A stretch of 64,000 bases of DNA from Sphingomonas jaspsi DSM 18422 (GCF_000585415.1 NZ_KK073876.1:555810-619809), one strand, 5' to 3'; positions 8,279 through 18,030 are shown, counted from the first letter of the stretch. Notes: generated from the sequence alone by a model not told the origin. Translations and numbers: made by a program.

Positions 8279-9744
8279 CCGACGCTTCCTTCAAGATTGA
8301 TGCCAAGCAGCTTCTGCGCCTCGACCGCAAACTCCATCGGCAATTGCTTCAGCACCTCGCGGGCGAAGCCGTTGACGATGAGGGCGACCGCCGCTTCCTG
8401 GTCCAGCCCGCGGGCCATGGCGTAGAACAGCTGGTCCTCGCTGATCTTCGACGTCGTCGCTTCATGTTCGACCTGCGCGGTCGGGTTGCGGACTTCGATG
8501 TAGGGCACGGTGTGCGCGCCGCATTCAGGCCCAAGCAGCAGGCTGTCGCACTGGGTGAAGTTGCGGACGTTTTCAGCGCCCGGCATGACCTTCACCAGCC
8601 CGCGATAGGTGTTGTCGCTGCGGCCCGCGGAAATACCCTTGCTGACGATGGTCGAACGGCTTCGCGGGCCGATGTGGACCATCTTGGTGCCGGTGTCGGC
8701 CTGTTGGCGGTTGTTGGTCAGCGCGACCGAGTAGAATTCGCCGACGCTGTCCGCGCCCTTCAGGATGCAGCTGGGATATTTCCAGGTGATGGCGCTGCCG
8801 GTTTCGACCTGCGTCCAGCTGACCTTGCTGCGGTCGCCCGCGCATAGCGCGCGCTTGGTCACGAAATTGAAGATGCCGCCCTTGCCCTCGGCATCGCCCG
8901 GATACCAGTTCTGGACGGTGGAATATTTGACCTCGGCATCCTCCAGCGCGACGATTTCGACCACCGCGGCGTGGAGCTGGTTTTCGTCGCGCATCGGCGC
9001 GGTGCAGCCTTCGAGGTAGGACACGTAGCTGCCCTTGTCGGCGACGATCAACGTGCGTTCGAACTGCCCGGTGTTCTCCGCATTGATGCGGAAATAGGTG
9101 CTGAGCTCCATTGGGCAGCGCACGCCTTCGGGGATGTAGACGAAGGTGCCGTCGGAAAAGACCGCGCTGTTGAGGCACGCGAAATAATTGTCGCGCTGGG
9201 GCACTACGCTGCCGAGATATTTGCGGACGAGATCGGGATATTCCTTCACCGCCTCGCTGATGCTGAGGAAGATGACGCCGGCTTTTGACAGTTCGTCGCG
9301 GAAGGTGGTGGCGACGCTGACGCTGTCGAACACCGCGTCGACCGCGACCTTGCGCGCACCTTCGACGCCGGCGAGCACCTTCTGCTCCTCGATCGGAATG
9401 CCGAGCTTTTCATAGACGCGCAGGATTTCGGGATCGACCTCGTCCAGGCTGCCCAGCTTCGGCTTGGCCTTGGGCGCAGCGTAATAATAGGCGTCCTGGT
9501 AGTCGATGGCGGGAATGTCGAGCTTGGCCCAGTCGACCTCCTCCATCTCCAGCCAGGCGCGATAAGCCTTCAGCCGCCAGTCGAGCATCCATTCCGGCTC
9601 GCCCTTCTTGGCGGAGATGAAGCGGACGATGTCTTCATTGAGACCCTTGGGCGCGAATTCCTGCTCGATGTCCGAGCTGAAACCCCACTCATAATCCTTG
9701 GCGATCGCCTCGCGGGCCTGCTTGTTGCTCACCACTTCGGTCAT
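8275..9744 (-). CDS. sufB: Fe-S scaffold subunit SufB
   Basis: SufB is the main scaffold subunit of SufBC2D, where sulfide and iron are joined into a cluster. The 489-residue length is standard. It starts [20 protein letters not shown] and carries conserved blocks [58 protein letters not shown] and [19 protein letters not shown]. The C-terminal block [18 protein letters not shown] is the SufB/SufD signature. ATG 9744 is chosen because it overlaps the regulator's stop (ATGA); the frame open to 9873 is a shadow of the regulator gene. Confidence 0.97.
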   Translation of the reverse strand: MTEVVSNKQAREAIAKDYEWGFSSDIEQEFAPKGLNEDIVRFISAKKGEPEWMLDWRLKAYRAWLEMEEVDWAKLDIPAIDYQDAYYYAAPKAKPKLGSLDEVDPEILRVYEKLGIPIEEQKVLAGVEGARKVAVDAVFDSVSVATTFRDELSKAGVIFLSISEAVKEYPDLVRKYLGSVVPQRDNYFACLNSAVFSDGTFVYIPEGVRCPMELSTYFRINAENTGQFERTLIVADKGSYVSYLEGCTAPMRDENQLHAAVVEIVALEDAEVKYSTVQNWYPGDAEGKGGIFNFVTKRALCAGDRSKVSWTQVETGSAITWKYPSCILKGADSVGEFYSVALTNNRQQADTGTKMVHIGPRSRSTIVSKGISAGRSDNTYRGLVKVMPGAENVRNFTQCDSLLLGPECGAHTVPYIEVRNPTAQVEHEATTSKISEDQLFYAMARGLDQEAAVALIVNGFAREVLKQLPMEFAVEAQKLLGINLEGSVG

Positions 9745-10145
9745 CGCGCCAGCTCCTCGAGGCTGACCGCGCCGAGCGCGCCGCGCACCGCGTCGCCGAC
9801 CACGCTCATGTGCGGCTTGACCCGGCAATGGGCGTCGAGCGCGCAGTCCGACGGACCGTCGTTGCTGGCGCACTGCGTCAGTTCGAACGGGCCTTCGACC
9901 GCTTCGATTATGTCGGCGAGCGTGATGTCGGGCACCGACTTGGCCAGCGCATAGCCGCCGCCGGCGCCGCGCTGCCCGATCAGCAGGCCGGCGAGCGCCA
10001 GGCGCTGCATGACCTTCTGCGCGGTGGGCAGCGGCACGCCGGTGTCGTCGCTGAGCTCGGTCGCGCTGAGGCGCGCGTCGGGGCCGCGGCGCGCGGCTGC
10101 GGTCATCATCACGACCGCATAATCGGCAAGGTGGGTGAGTCGCAT
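9741..10145 (-). CDS. Rrf2-family SUF operon regulator
   Basis: A 134-residue Rrf2/IscR-type winged-helix regulator, first gene of the SUF operon and presumably its iron-sulfur-responsive repressor. The DNA-binding region is at the N-terminus ([20 protein letters not shown] through AQKVMQRL), with the wing [10 protein letters not shown]. The sensor loop has three Cys, Cys92, Cys101 and Cys107 ([14 protein letters not shown]), able to hold a cluster as in IscR. It is usually annotated as SUF system regulator. It is divergent from pyrD, and the 108-base gap between them should hold its operator. Confidence 0.9.
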   Translation of the reverse strand: MRLTHLADYAVVMMTAAARRGPDARLSATELSDDTGVPLPTAQKVMQRLALAGLLIGQRGAGGGYALAKSVPDITLADIIEAVEGPFELTQCASNDGPSDCALDAHCRVKPHMSVVGDAVRGALGAVSLEELAR

Positions 10146-10253
10146 TTCAATTAAGACTATATCGTTCCGAATTGCCTCTGGCGAGGTCGGGATACGAAAT
10201 CAAGCCCAAGGAAGGAGTTGCGTTCGACCGCGCGGCTGGCTTAGCGCGCGACC
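10146..10253. promoter_or_regulatory. Divergent control region of the SUF operon and pyrD
   Basis: The 108 bases between the Rrf2 regulator and pyrD are the only place for the SUF promoter. On the minus strand a TATAGT hexamer (10161-10156) sits about ten bases from the regulator ATG, within an AT-rich patch (10144-10165). If this is the -10 element, the mRNA would be nearly leaderless. No convincing -35 or symmetrical IscR-type box was identified by eye. Confidence 0.35.
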
Positions 10254-11276
10254 ATGGGCCTTTATCAATTCGCACGTCCGCTGATTTTTGCGCTCGACGC
10301 CGAAACGGCGCACCGTGCGACCGTCGGCGCATTGGCCCTGTCGCCGACCATGCCGCTACCCGAATTTCCTGGGTCGTTGGCCATCGACGTGGCGGGGCTT
10401 CGCTTTCCGTCGCCGGTCGGTCTGGCGGCCGGGTTCGACAAGAATGCCGAATGCCCGGACGCGATGCTGGGCCTTGGCTTCGGTTTCGTCGAAGTGGGCA
10501 CGGTGACGCCGCAGCCGCAGGCCGGCAACCCGCGGCCGCGCCTTTTCCGGCTGAAAGATGACCGAGCGGTGATTAACCGCATGGGCTTCAACAACGAAGG
10601 GCAGGCGGCAGCGCTGGAGCGGTTGGGCAAGCGCAAACGGAGGGGGATCGTCGGGGTCAATATCGGCGCCGACAAGGACAGCGCGGACCGCATTGCCGAC
10701 TATGCGGCGGGCGTCCGCACCATGTCGCAGGTTGCCGATTACCTGACCGTCAACATCAGTTCGCCCAACACGCCGGGCCTGCGCAACCTGCAGGCGGGCG
10801 GCGAACTTGTGGAATTGCTGGCAGCGGTAAAAGAGGCGCGAACGGTCAGCATTCCTGTCTTTTTGAAGGTCGCTCCCGATTTGGAGGCTGGGGACCATGC
10901 GAGGATCGTCAAGGCGGCGGTCGACAGCGGGATCGATGCGCTGATCGTCAGCAACACGACCATCTCGCGCCCCGCGCTCCGCTCGCCGCAGGCGGGCGAG
11001 CAGGGCGGCTTGTCCGGAAGACCTCTTAAGGCGTTGGCACTCGACCAGCTCAAGGCGTTCCGCGTGGAGACGGGCGGGCAGTTGCCGCTGATTGCGGCCG
11101 GCGGCATCGAGAATGCGGACGACGCATGGGACCGTCTGGGTGCCGGTGCGAGCCTCGTCCAGCTCTATTCGGCGCTGGTCTACGAAGGGCCGGGGCTGGC
11201 CAAGCGGATCGCCGGGGGCCTCGCCGCGCGCCTGAAACGCGAAGGCATGTCGTCGCTCGCCGACCTGATCGCCTAG
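10254..11276 (+). CDS. pyrD: Dihydroorotate dehydrogenase (quinone), class 2
   Basis: PyrD oxidises dihydroorotate to orotate in pyrimidine synthesis and passes electrons to ubiquinone at the inner membrane. The 340-residue protein has the class 2 N-terminal helical extension (MGLYQFARPLIFALDAETAH) that binds membrane and quinone. Then come the FMN barrel motifs VGLAAGFDKNAEC, RLFRLKDDRAVINRMGFNN, NISSPNTPGLRNLQ (with the catalytic Ser region), and SNTTISR, with the phosphate-binding AAGGIEN. Its TAG stop lies in a CTAG that is also the stop of the convergent gamma-glutamyltransferase gene. Confidence 0.96.
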   Translation: MGLYQFARPLIFALDAETAHRATVGALALSPTMPLPEFPGSLAIDVAGLRFPSPVGLAAGFDKNAECPDAMLGLGFGFVEVGTVTPQPQAGNPRPRLFRLKDDRAVINRMGFNNEGQAAALERLGKRKRRGIVGVNIGADKDSADRIADYAAGVRTMSQVADYLTVNISSPNTPGLRNLQAGGELVELLAAVKEARTVSIPVFLKVAPDLEAGDHARIVKAAVDSGIDALIVSNTTISRPALRSPQAGEQGGLSGRPLKALALDQLKAFRVETGGQLPLIAAGGIENADDAWDRLGAGASLVQLYSALVYEGPGLAKRIAGGLAARLKREGMSSLADLIA

Positions 11277-12973
11277 CGTTTCGGCGCGAGCAGCAGCACC
11301 ACTCCCTCGCGGCGAGGATCGAAGCCACCATCGACGCGGCCGTCGCGGATCAGCACGCCATGCACGCCGCTGTCCTCTCCGACGCCTGGCTTCAGGTCGA
11401 TGCCGCGCGCGCGCAGCGCATCGAGGGTCGCCGCGCTGAACTTGGTCACTTCGCCGTTGAAGGCCGCACCGCGCGCGACGAGGTTGGGTTGGGCCAGCGC
11501 CTCCTGCATCGGCAGCTTCCAGTCGACGGCCGCGACCAGCGACTTGGCGACATAGGCGATGATCGCGTTACCCCCGGCGCTGCCGATGGCCCCGGCGAAT
11601 TGGCCGTCGGGGGTCAGCAGGATCGTCGGCACCATCGACGAGCGGGGCCGCTTGCCCGGCGCCACCGCGTTGGCCGCGGGCCGCCCGTCGGCGCCGATCG
11701 GGCTGAACGAAAAATCGGTCATCTGGTTGTTGAGGAAGAAGCCGTCGACCATCCGCCCCGATCCGAAAATCGATTCGACCGTAGTGGTGATCGACACCAC
11801 ATTGCCGTCGGCGTCGCGGACGATGAAATGCGATGTTCCGGCGGGTTCGCGGGTGAGATCGGCAGCCAGTTGCGGCGCCCCGGCCGGCGTGCCGGCCTTG
11901 GGCGGCGACATGGCGATCGTGCCGATCAACGTCGCCCGCTGGTCGAGATAGGCGGGGTCCAAAAGTCCGGCGACCGGCACGTCGGGCACATCACCGACAT
12001 ATTGGTCGCGGTCGGCATACATCAGGCGGCTCGCCTCTGCGAACAGGAACCAAGCCTGCGGATCGCCGGGACCGCGCCGGGCGATGTCGGTACGTTCGAG
12101 CAGGCCGAGCAGTTCCAGCAGGCCGACCCCGCTCGACGGCGGCGGCGGGACACAGGCGCGATACGTGCGCCAGTCGCGGCAAAGCGGCTCCCGCTTCACC
12201 GGTCGATAGGCGGCGAGGTCGGCCATCGTCATCGAACCGGGATAGTCGCCCTGACGAACGCGCTCGACGATCCGCGCACCGGTCTGGCCGCCGTAGAGCG
12301 CGGTCGGCCCCTGCTCCGCCAAACGGCGCAGGAAATCGGCATAGGCAGGATTGCGCAGCGTGTCGCCGGCGCGCAGCAAGCCGCCGCCGGGTCTTGCGAA
12401 ATAGGCGAGGACGTCAGGCGCGCGATTCTCGGCGTAATCGCCTGCAATCAACCGGGCGAGACGCGGGCTGACGACGAAGCCGTCGGCGGCGGTGCGCTCG
12501 GCGCTGCCGAACAAAGTGCGCCACTCCAGCTTGCCATGGTCGCGCTGCGCCATCGCCAGCATGGCCACCGCACCCGGCACGCCGGTCGCGCGGCCGCTTA
12601 GCACCGCGGTGTCGAACGGCAGTGGCTTGCCAGCGGCGTCGAGGAACATCGAGGGGCTGGCTTGCGCGGGTGCCGTTTCTCGTCCGTCGTAAATCGTCAC
12701 CTTGCGCGCGGCCGCGTCGTAGTAAGTCATGAACGCCCCGCCGCCGAGGCCGCTCGATTGCGGCTCGACCAGGCTGAGCATGGCCTGGACCGCGACCGCG
12801 GCGTCGACCGCACTGCCGCCACGTTCCAGCACCTCCATCCCGGCGCGCGCGGCGAGCGGGTTGGCTGCGATTACGAATCCTTGTTGCGTAGCAGGCGGGG
12901 GCGATGACGGGACGGTCGCGCAGCTGGCGACGAGCGAGGCGGCGGCGATAGCGGCAATCAGGCGTGCGAACAT
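11273..12973 (-). CDS. ggt: Gamma-glutamyltransferase (lipoprotein form)
   Basis: Gamma-glutamyltransferases cleave glutathione and other gamma-glutamyl compounds in the periplasm. The 566-residue precursor starts MFARLIAAIAAASLVASC, a lipoprotein signal with the lipobox VASC, so it is probably membrane-tethered. The N-terminal half has VIAANPLAARAGMEVLERGG and EPQSSGLGGGAFM. The self-processing nucleophile is the Thr of GTSHFIVRDADGN, followed by VSITTTVESIFGSG. The glycine-rich loop is AIGSAGGNAI. ATG 12973 is used; the frame open to 13054 adds a non-signal leader. The stop codon is shared palindromically with pyrD. Confidence 0.93.
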   Translation of the reverse strand: MFARLIAAIAAASLVASCATVPSSPPPATQQGFVIAANPLAARAGMEVLERGGSAVDAAVAVQAMLSLVEPQSSGLGGGAFMTYYDAAARKVTIYDGRETAPAQASPSMFLDAAGKPLPFDTAVLSGRATGVPGAVAMLAMAQRDHGKLEWRTLFGSAERTAADGFVVSPRLARLIAGDYAENRAPDVLAYFARPGGGLLRAGDTLRNPAYADFLRRLAEQGPTALYGGQTGARIVERVRQGDYPGSMTMADLAAYRPVKREPLCRDWRTYRACVPPPPSSGVGLLELLGLLERTDIARRGPGDPQAWFLFAEASRLMYADRDQYVGDVPDVPVAGLLDPAYLDQRATLIGTIAMSPPKAGTPAGAPQLAADLTREPAGTSHFIVRDADGNVVSITTTVESIFGSGRMVDGFFLNNQMTDFSFSPIGADGRPAANAVAPGKRPRSSMVPTILLTPDGQFAGAIGSAGGNAIIAYVAKSLVAAVDWKLPMQEALAQPNLVARGAAFNGEVTKFSAATLDALRARGIDLKPGVGEDSGVHGVLIRDGRVDGGFDPRREGVVLLLAPKR

Positions 12974-13080
12974 GGCGGCCACGCTAGTGGGCTTTGGCGG
13001 CTGGCGAAAGTCTGCCAATCGGCTAAAGAGGCCGGCTTGAATGGCGTCCGCCAAGAGACGTCGGCGAATAGAGGATGACC

Positions 13081-14853
13081 ATGGCGCGATCGGGCCGGAC
13101 CGAACTCGAACATTTTCCCAACCTCGTCACCATGTTCCTGACGCGGGCCAGGGAGCATCCGCAAAAGCCGTTCCTGTGGAAGAAACGCGAAGGCCGCTGG
13201 CAATCGATCAGCTATGGCGAAGCCGCGCGAATGGTGGCGTCGCTGGCAGACGGACTGAAAGAACTCGGCCTCAAGACGGGCGACCGGGTCATGCTGGTCA
13301 GCGAGAACCGGCCTGAATGGCTGATCGCCGACCTCGGGATCATGGCGGCGGGCTGTGTGACGGTGCCGACCTACACCACCAACACCACCCGCGATCACCA
13401 GCACATCCTGGCCAACAGCGGCGCGTCGGCGGTTATCGTGTCGACGCAAAAGCTGGCCAAGCCGTTGTTGCCAGCCGTGCTGTTCGCCAGCGATTGCCAT
13501 CACATCATCTCGATCGACGACATCATCACCGGCCAGTCGGCTGAAGTCGCGCAATTCCATCACTGGAACGACCTCGTGCGTGACGGCGCCGATATCGCCG
13601 GGTTGGAAGCGGAGATGGCCAAGGTCGGCCGCGCCGACCTCGCCTGCCTGATTTATACCAGCGGCACCGGCGGGGCACCGCGCGGGGTCATGCAGCACCA
13701 CGGTATGATTCTGCACAATGTCGAAGGCTGCATCGACGTCATCGCCAACGACTTCGGTTGGGACGACGAGGTTTTCCTTTCATTCCTGCCGGCCAGTCAC
13801 GCCTACGAGCATAGCGGCGGACAGCATTTCCCGGTCGCGCTCGGCGCGGAGATTTATTACGCCGAAAGCCTCGAAAAGCTGGCGGCGAATATCGAGGATG
13901 TGAAGCCGACGATCATGGTCGTGGTGCCGCGGCTGTTCGAGATGCTGCGTGCCAAGATCATGAAGCAGGTTGAGAAGGACGGCGGCCTGCCCGCCTATCT
14001 GATGGGCCGTGCGCTTTCGATCGAAGGCAAGCGCTACCACGGCAAGTCCAATCCGCTCGACCTGCCGATGGACGGGCTGTTGTCGATCACCCTGCGCAAG
14101 AAGGTGAAGGCCAAGTTTGGTGGGCGAATGAAGGCGATGGTGTCGGGCGGCGCGCCGCTCAATCCCGATGTGGGCCTGTTCTTCCAAGCGATGGGCCTGC
14201 CGATGCTGCAGGGCTATGGCCAGACCGAGGCGGGGCCGGTGATCAGCTGCAATCGCCCGAGCGCGGGCATCCGCATGGACACCGTGGGCCCGCCGCTCAA
14301 GAATACCGAAGTGCGCATCGCCGAGGACGGAGAGATAATGGTCCGCGGCGAACTGGTCATGCATGGCTATTGGAAGAATGCGGAAGAAAGCGCCCGGGTG
14401 CTGATCGACGGCTGGCTCGCAACCGGCGACGTCGGCCACATCGACGAAAAGGGCCGGATCAAGATCACCGATCGCAAGAAGGACCTCATCGTCAACGACA
14501 AGGGCGACAATGTTTCGCCGCAGCGGGTCGAAGGCATGCTCACCCTGCAGCCGGAGATACTTCAGGCGATGGTCTATGGCGACCAGCGCCCGCACCTCGT
14601 CGCGCTACTGGTGCCCGACCCGGAAGAGATGCGGCGGTACAAGGATGATCCCGACGGGATGCAGAAGGCGCTTTCGAAGGCGGTGGACCGCGTCAACGCC
14701 GACGTCAGCGTGATCGAAAAGGTCCGGCGCTTCATCGTCGCTGACGAAGCCTTCAGCGTCGACAACGAGATGCTCACGCCGTCGATGAAGATCCGCCGCC
14801 ACGTCATCGGCAAGACCTATGGCGAGCGCCTGAACGCGCTCTACCACAAATAG
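13081..14853 (+). CDS. Long-chain fatty acid-CoA ligase (AMP-binding)
   Basis: An ANL-superfamily acyl-CoA synthetase that activates fatty acids through an acyl-AMP. Motifs: the P-loop IYTSGTGGAPRGVM (a variant of the usual TSGTTGxPKG), LQGYGQTEAGPVIS, DGWLATGDVGHID and ITDRKKDLIV with the catalytic region near the end. The 590-residue length fits the bacterial long-chain FadD15-like group. ATG 13081 is preferred over ATG 13075 because the GAGG lies seven bases before it. The next gene is convergent, its stop one base away. The exact substrate is not visible from sequence. Confidence 0.9.
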   Translation: MARSGRTELEHFPNLVTMFLTRAREHPQKPFLWKKREGRWQSISYGEAARMVASLADGLKELGLKTGDRVMLVSENRPEWLIADLGIMAAGCVTVPTYTTNTTRDHQHILANSGASAVIVSTQKLAKPLLPAVLFASDCHHIISIDDIITGQSAEVAQFHHWNDLVRDGADIAGLEAEMAKVGRADLACLIYTSGTGGAPRGVMQHHGMILHNVEGCIDVIANDFGWDDEVFLSFLPASHAYEHSGGQHFPVALGAEIYYAESLEKLAANIEDVKPTIMVVVPRLFEMLRAKIMKQVEKDGGLPAYLMGRALSIEGKRYHGKSNPLDLPMDGLLSITLRKKVKAKFGGRMKAMVSGGAPLNPDVGLFFQAMGLPMLQGYGQTEAGPVISCNRPSAGIRMDTVGPPLKNTEVRIAEDGEIMVRGELVMHGYWKNAEESARVLIDGWLATGDVGHIDEKGRIKITDRKKDLIVNDKGDNVSPQRVEGMLTLQPEILQAMVYGDQRPHLVALLVPDPEEMRRYKDDPDGMQKALSKAVDRVNADVSVIEKVRRFIVADEAFSVDNEMLTPSMKIRRHVIGKTYGERLNALYHK

Positions 14854-14854
14854 G

Positions 14855-15262
14855 TCAAGGCTTGGTGTAGGGAACGAAGTCGCCAAACACGCAGGCACCG
14901 CCCTGCATTCCGGTACGCAGGTCGACGAGCTGGCTGATATCCCCGCTGCACAGCTGGTTGGTGCCATATTGTTTGGTGACCAGCGTGAACGATCGGTTGG
15001 CCAGCCCGGTGCAGGGCGCTCGCGGCCGCTGCAGGTAGATGGTCTTGCCGTCGCGGTAGAGGAAGGTCCGGTCGTCGACCACTTCCATCTGGGTCGCGCG
15101 ATAGTTGGGGATGCAGCGCAGCGGAGTCCCGGCGGTGCGGCCGGCCAGCGTCACCGCCAGTTCCTGCTCGGTACGCAGTTCGGCCTGGCGCTGCGCCTCC
15201 GGATTGACGGCACAACCGGCCGCCAACAGGGGGAGAAGGGATGCGGCGAGAATGGGTCTCAT
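14855..15262 (-). CDS. Hypothetical lipoprotein with two Cys pairs
   Basis: A 135-residue predicted lipoprotein. Residues 1-17 (MRPILAASLLPLLAAGC) are a signal with lipobox AAGC. The mature part has four further Cys (LRCIPN, APCTGL, QLCSGD, GACVFGDF), likely in two disulfides. Family members in sphingomonads are annotated only as hypothetical; I assign no function. It is a single gene between two other transcription units. Confidence 0.75.
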   Translation of the reverse strand: MRPILAASLLPLLAAGCAVNPEAQRQAELRTEQELAVTLAGRTAGTPLRCIPNYRATQMEVVDDRTFLYRDGKTIYLQRPRAPCTGLANRSFTLVTKQYGTNQLCSGDISQLVDLRTGMQGGACVFGDFVPYTKP

Positions 15263-15287
15263 GGTGACGCCCTCCTATGGACTGTTG

Positions 15288-16013
15288 CTAGAAATGATCC
15301 TTGGCCCGTCTGAGTTCCGCGAACTCGCCCGCGTCGGCGGCGCGGACGAAGGGGTTTGTAGCCTTTTCCAGCGCGACCGTCGTCGGCACCGTCGACAAGT
15401 TCTGCGATCTTGCCGCCTCGACATCGGCCAGCCGCGCGGCGATGGCCGCATCGTCCGGCCTGGCATGGGCCGAGAAGCGCGCATTCGACAGCGTATATTC
15501 GTGCGCGCAATAAATTTGCATGTCGTCCGACAGGTCGGCGAGGCGGCGGAGGGACGCGTACATCTGGTCCGCCGTTCCTTCGAACAGGCGGCCGCAGCCC
15601 ATCGCGAACATCGTGTCGCCGACGAAGGCGACCCCTGCCTCGCGGAATATGTAGGCGATGTGGCCCAGCGTATGGCCCGGCACTTCCCATACCTCTGCGT
15701 CATGGGCGCCGACGGAAATGCGGTCGCCTTCTTTCAGGGGACGGTCGATCGTCGGGATGCGGGCCATTTCTGCGGCCGGGCCATAGACCGTCGCGCCGGC
15801 ATCCTTCACCGCCTGGTTGCCGCCGGTGTGATCGGGATGCCAATGGGTGTTGAGCACCTTGTCGATGGTCCACCCGCGCGCATCGGCGGCGGCAAGCACC
15901 GCGTCGGCATCGCCCGGATCGACCACGGCGGTTTCACCGCTCGCCGCGTCGTGCAGCAGCCAGAGATAATTGTCGCTGAAGGCCGGAACAGCGACGATTT
16001 CCAGGCCTTGCAT
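15288..16013 (-). CDS. gloB: Hydroxyacylglutathione hydrolase (glyoxalase II)
   Basis: Glyoxalase II hydrolyses S-lactoylglutathione to lactate and glutathione, the second step of methylglyoxal detoxification. The metallo-beta-lactamase metal site is THWHPDHTGG, with further ligands in FVGDTMFAMGCGRLFEG and YCAHEYTLSNARF, the last being specific to GloB. At 241 residues the length is typical. ATG 16013 overlaps the TAA of the glyoxalase I gene (TAATG); the long open frame upstream is a shadow. It pairs functionally and translationally with the preceding gene. Confidence 0.95.
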   Translation of the reverse strand: MQGLEIVAVPAFSDNYLWLLHDAASGETAVVDPGDADAVLAAADARGWTIDKVLNTHWHPDHTGGNQAVKDAGATVYGPAAEMARIPTIDRPLKEGDRISVGAHDAEVWEVPGHTLGHIAYIFREAGVAFVGDTMFAMGCGRLFEGTADQMYASLRRLADLSDDMQIYCAHEYTLSNARFSAHARPDDAAIAARLADVEAARSQNLSTVPTTVALEKATNPFVRAADAGEFAELRRAKDHF

Positions 16014-16465
16014 TACCAGCTGCCGGTGTTGGGCATCGACGCCCATGGTTCGGCTGGGTCCTTGTGCCCCTTTTGCAGCAGTTCCACCGAAATGCCGTCG
16101 GGCGACTTCACGAAGGCCATATGGCCGTCCCGCGGCGGGCGGTGAATGATGTGGCCGGCGTCCTGCAGCCGCTGGCATGTCTGGTAGATGTCGTCGACCC
16201 GAAAGGCGAGGTGGCCGAAATTGCGTCCGCCGCTGTAGGTTTCCGGCGCACTGCCGTCCTTGGGCGGCCAATTGTACGTCAGCTCGACCTCCGCGCTGGC
16301 GCGGTCGCTGCCGTCGATCACGTCTTCCGGTGCGGCCAGGAAAATAAGGGTGAAGCGGCCGGCCTCATTTTCCATTCGCCGCATTTCCTTGAGGCCCAGC
16401 AGCGTGAAGAAATCCACCGCCGCATCGGGATCGGCCACGCGGATCATGCTGTGCAAAAACTTCAT
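16013..16465 (-). CDS. gloA: VOC-family lactoylglutathione lyase (glyoxalase I)
   Basis: A 150-residue vicinal-oxygen-chelate protein, read as glyoxalase I because it is coupled to gloB. The metal ligands fit: His in MKFLHSMIRV, Glu in SAEVELTYNW, His in NFGHLAFRV and Glu in GISVELLQKG. It would convert the methylglyoxal-glutathione hemithioacetal to S-lactoylglutathione. ATG 16465 has AGGA eight bases upstream; the longer frame to 16519 has a charged, unconserved leader. Confidence 0.9.
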   Translation of the reverse strand: MKFLHSMIRVADPDAAVDFFTLLGLKEMRRMENEAGRFTLIFLAAPEDVIDGSDRASAEVELTYNWPPKDGSAPETYSGGRNFGHLAFRVDDIYQTCQRLQDAGHIIHRPPRDGHMAFVKSPDGISVELLQKGHKDPAEPWASMPNTGSW

Positions 16466-16525
16466 CGGTCGGTCCTTGTTGCTGAAGCGCCTAGATGGGC
16501 CGTCGGATCGCCGATGCAAGGCATG

Positions 16526-17263
16526 TCAGGGCTGCGGGTCGGCCGGGCCTTCGCCGTCCCCGTCGGGCCGCTTGGCAACTTCGTTGGTGACCGTCAGCGG
16601 TACGTCGAGCATCGACAGGGCATCGCGCGCCGCGGCACCTGTAGAGCCTGCCGGGTCGGCCGCAACCGCCTTTTCCCAATAATTGCGCGCCTCCTTGTCG
16701 TCGCCGGCGGCCTTGGACACATGGCCCGCTTCGAAGAGGACGAGGGCCGATCCGGGTGCCATGGTCAGTGCCCGGTTGATCGTCGCGCGGGCCAGCGGGA
16801 TATTGTCCTCGCGGATCGCCAGAGCGGCCGAAAAATACCACAGAAACGGATCGGCCGACACGGTTTCGGCGGCCTTGGTGACCAGCGCGCGAGCGGCCTT
16901 GAGGTCGCCAGCTTCCTCGGCCGCCCGCGCCCGGTCGAGCTGCGCAAGGCCGAGCTGGGTGCCGCTGAGCGTTCCGCCCGCCAGCGCCTTGTCGAGCGTA
17001 GCGGCAGCCTTTTTCCCGTCGCCGGCGGCGATCCACATATTGCCCGCGGCCGCGAGCGCCTGGTCGCGCCGAACACCGGCAAGGCCCGCGGCTGCCTGTT
17101 CCAGCAGCGACGCGCTCTCGGCAGGCCGGTTGTCACGTGCGGCCTGGGCGGCTCGGCAGCTCAGGCTGTCGACGGTTTCGTTGACGGCGCAGGCCACGGC
17201 GGAGGCATTGGGGTAGGGCAAAGGCGCCGGACTGGCGGCAAATAAGGCGGCGACGAGGATCAA
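16526..17263 (-). CDS. Secreted TPR-repeat protein
   Basis: A 245-residue exported protein made mostly of helical tetratricopeptide-like repeats (for example AESASLLEQAAAGL, DGKKAAATLDKALAGG, LARATINRALTMAPGSA). The first ~18 residues are a signal peptide. The C-terminal ~25 residues are acidic and Pro-rich. The start is TTG 17263, overlapping the stop of the upstream hydrolase as TTGA, so the two are coupled. TPR proteins usually mediate protein-protein contacts; the partner is unknown. Confidence 0.8.
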   Translation of the reverse strand: MILVAALFAASPAPLPYPNASAVACAVNETVDSLSCRAAQAARDNRPAESASLLEQAAAGLAGVRRDQALAAAGNMWIAAGDGKKAAATLDKALAGGTLSGTQLGLAQLDRARAAEEAGDLKAARALVTKAAETVSADPFLWYFSAALAIREDNIPLARATINRALTMAPGSALVLFEAGHVSKAAGDDKEARNYWEKAVAADPAGSTGAAARDALSMLDVPLTVTNEVAKRPDGDGEGPADPQP

Positions 17264-18030
17264 CGAATTAGCTCCAGCAGGCCGGCAAGCTCCACAAGGA
17301 TCGCGTGGATCTCATGCGGCTCGCTCAGGCGGTGACCCCCGTTCTTGATCAGTCGAAGCTGCACATCGGCTGAACCGAGGTCGGCCATCAGCCTGATGGG
17401 TACCCCCATCGGGACGTCTTCGTCCTTTTCGCCGTGCACCAGGCGCACCGGCTGGTCGAGCGCAACCGTTTTGTAGAGCAGGCGCAACGCCGCGCCCGAT
17501 TCCCAGAAGGCGCGGTGGGTCACCATTGCATCGGGACCATAAGGCGTGGGTCGTTCGAGCCGGCCTGCTGATGCCAGTTGCTGTTTTTCCTCGGCCGTGA
17601 AGCCCCAGTCGGTGAAGTCGGGTGCGGCGGCGATGCCCATCACCGCCCGGACCCGATCCGGCCGCTGTAGGGCGGCGTGGAGCGCCAGCCATCCACCCAT
17701 CGAGGAACCCGCGACGATCAGTGGTCCCTCGGTGAGGAGATCGATGGCAGCGAGCGTCTCTCCCAGCCAGCGATCGAGCGTTCCGTCAGCGAAATTGCCC
17801 CCCGACGATCCCGTTCCGCTGTAGTCGAGGCGAAGGCATCCAACCTCCCGCGTCGCGCAAAAGGCGTCGATGCTTTCCGCCTTGGCGCCTTCCATGTCAC
17901 TGGCATAGCCCGGCAGGAACAGGACCGTCGGCCTACCTTCGCCGGCCTTGCGGTGACGGGTGGCGATACGCCGTCCGTCGCCGGGATCGAAGTAGGATAG
18001 TGGCGGCGGCGCTATGTCGAACATCGGCAT
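17260..18030 (-). CDS. Alpha/beta hydrolase (ABHD10/prolyl-oligopeptidase-like esterase)
   Basis: A 256-residue cytoplasmic alpha/beta hydrolase. The nucleophile is the Ser of AGSSMGGWLA, the oxyanion region is LFLPGYASDMEG, the acid is in VHGEKDEDVP and the catalytic His is in KNGGHRLSEP. The sequence with LRLDYSGTGSSGG resembles the ABHD10-like group (mitochondrial depalmitoylase in animals), but the bacterial substrate is unknown. ATG 18030 is used; a second ATG lies two codons in. It overlaps the TPR gene by four bases. Confidence 0.85.
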   Translation of the reverse strand: MPMFDIAPPPLSYFDPGDGRRIATRHRKAGEGRPTVLFLPGYASDMEGAKAESIDAFCATREVGCLRLDYSGTGSSGGNFADGTLDRWLGETLAAIDLLTEGPLIVAGSSMGGWLALHAALQRPDRVRAVMGIAAAPDFTDWGFTAEEKQQLASAGRLERPTPYGPDAMVTHRAFWESGAALRLLYKTVALDQPVRLVHGEKDEDVPMGVPIRLMADLGSADVQLRLIKNGGHRLSEPHEIHAILVELAGLLELIR

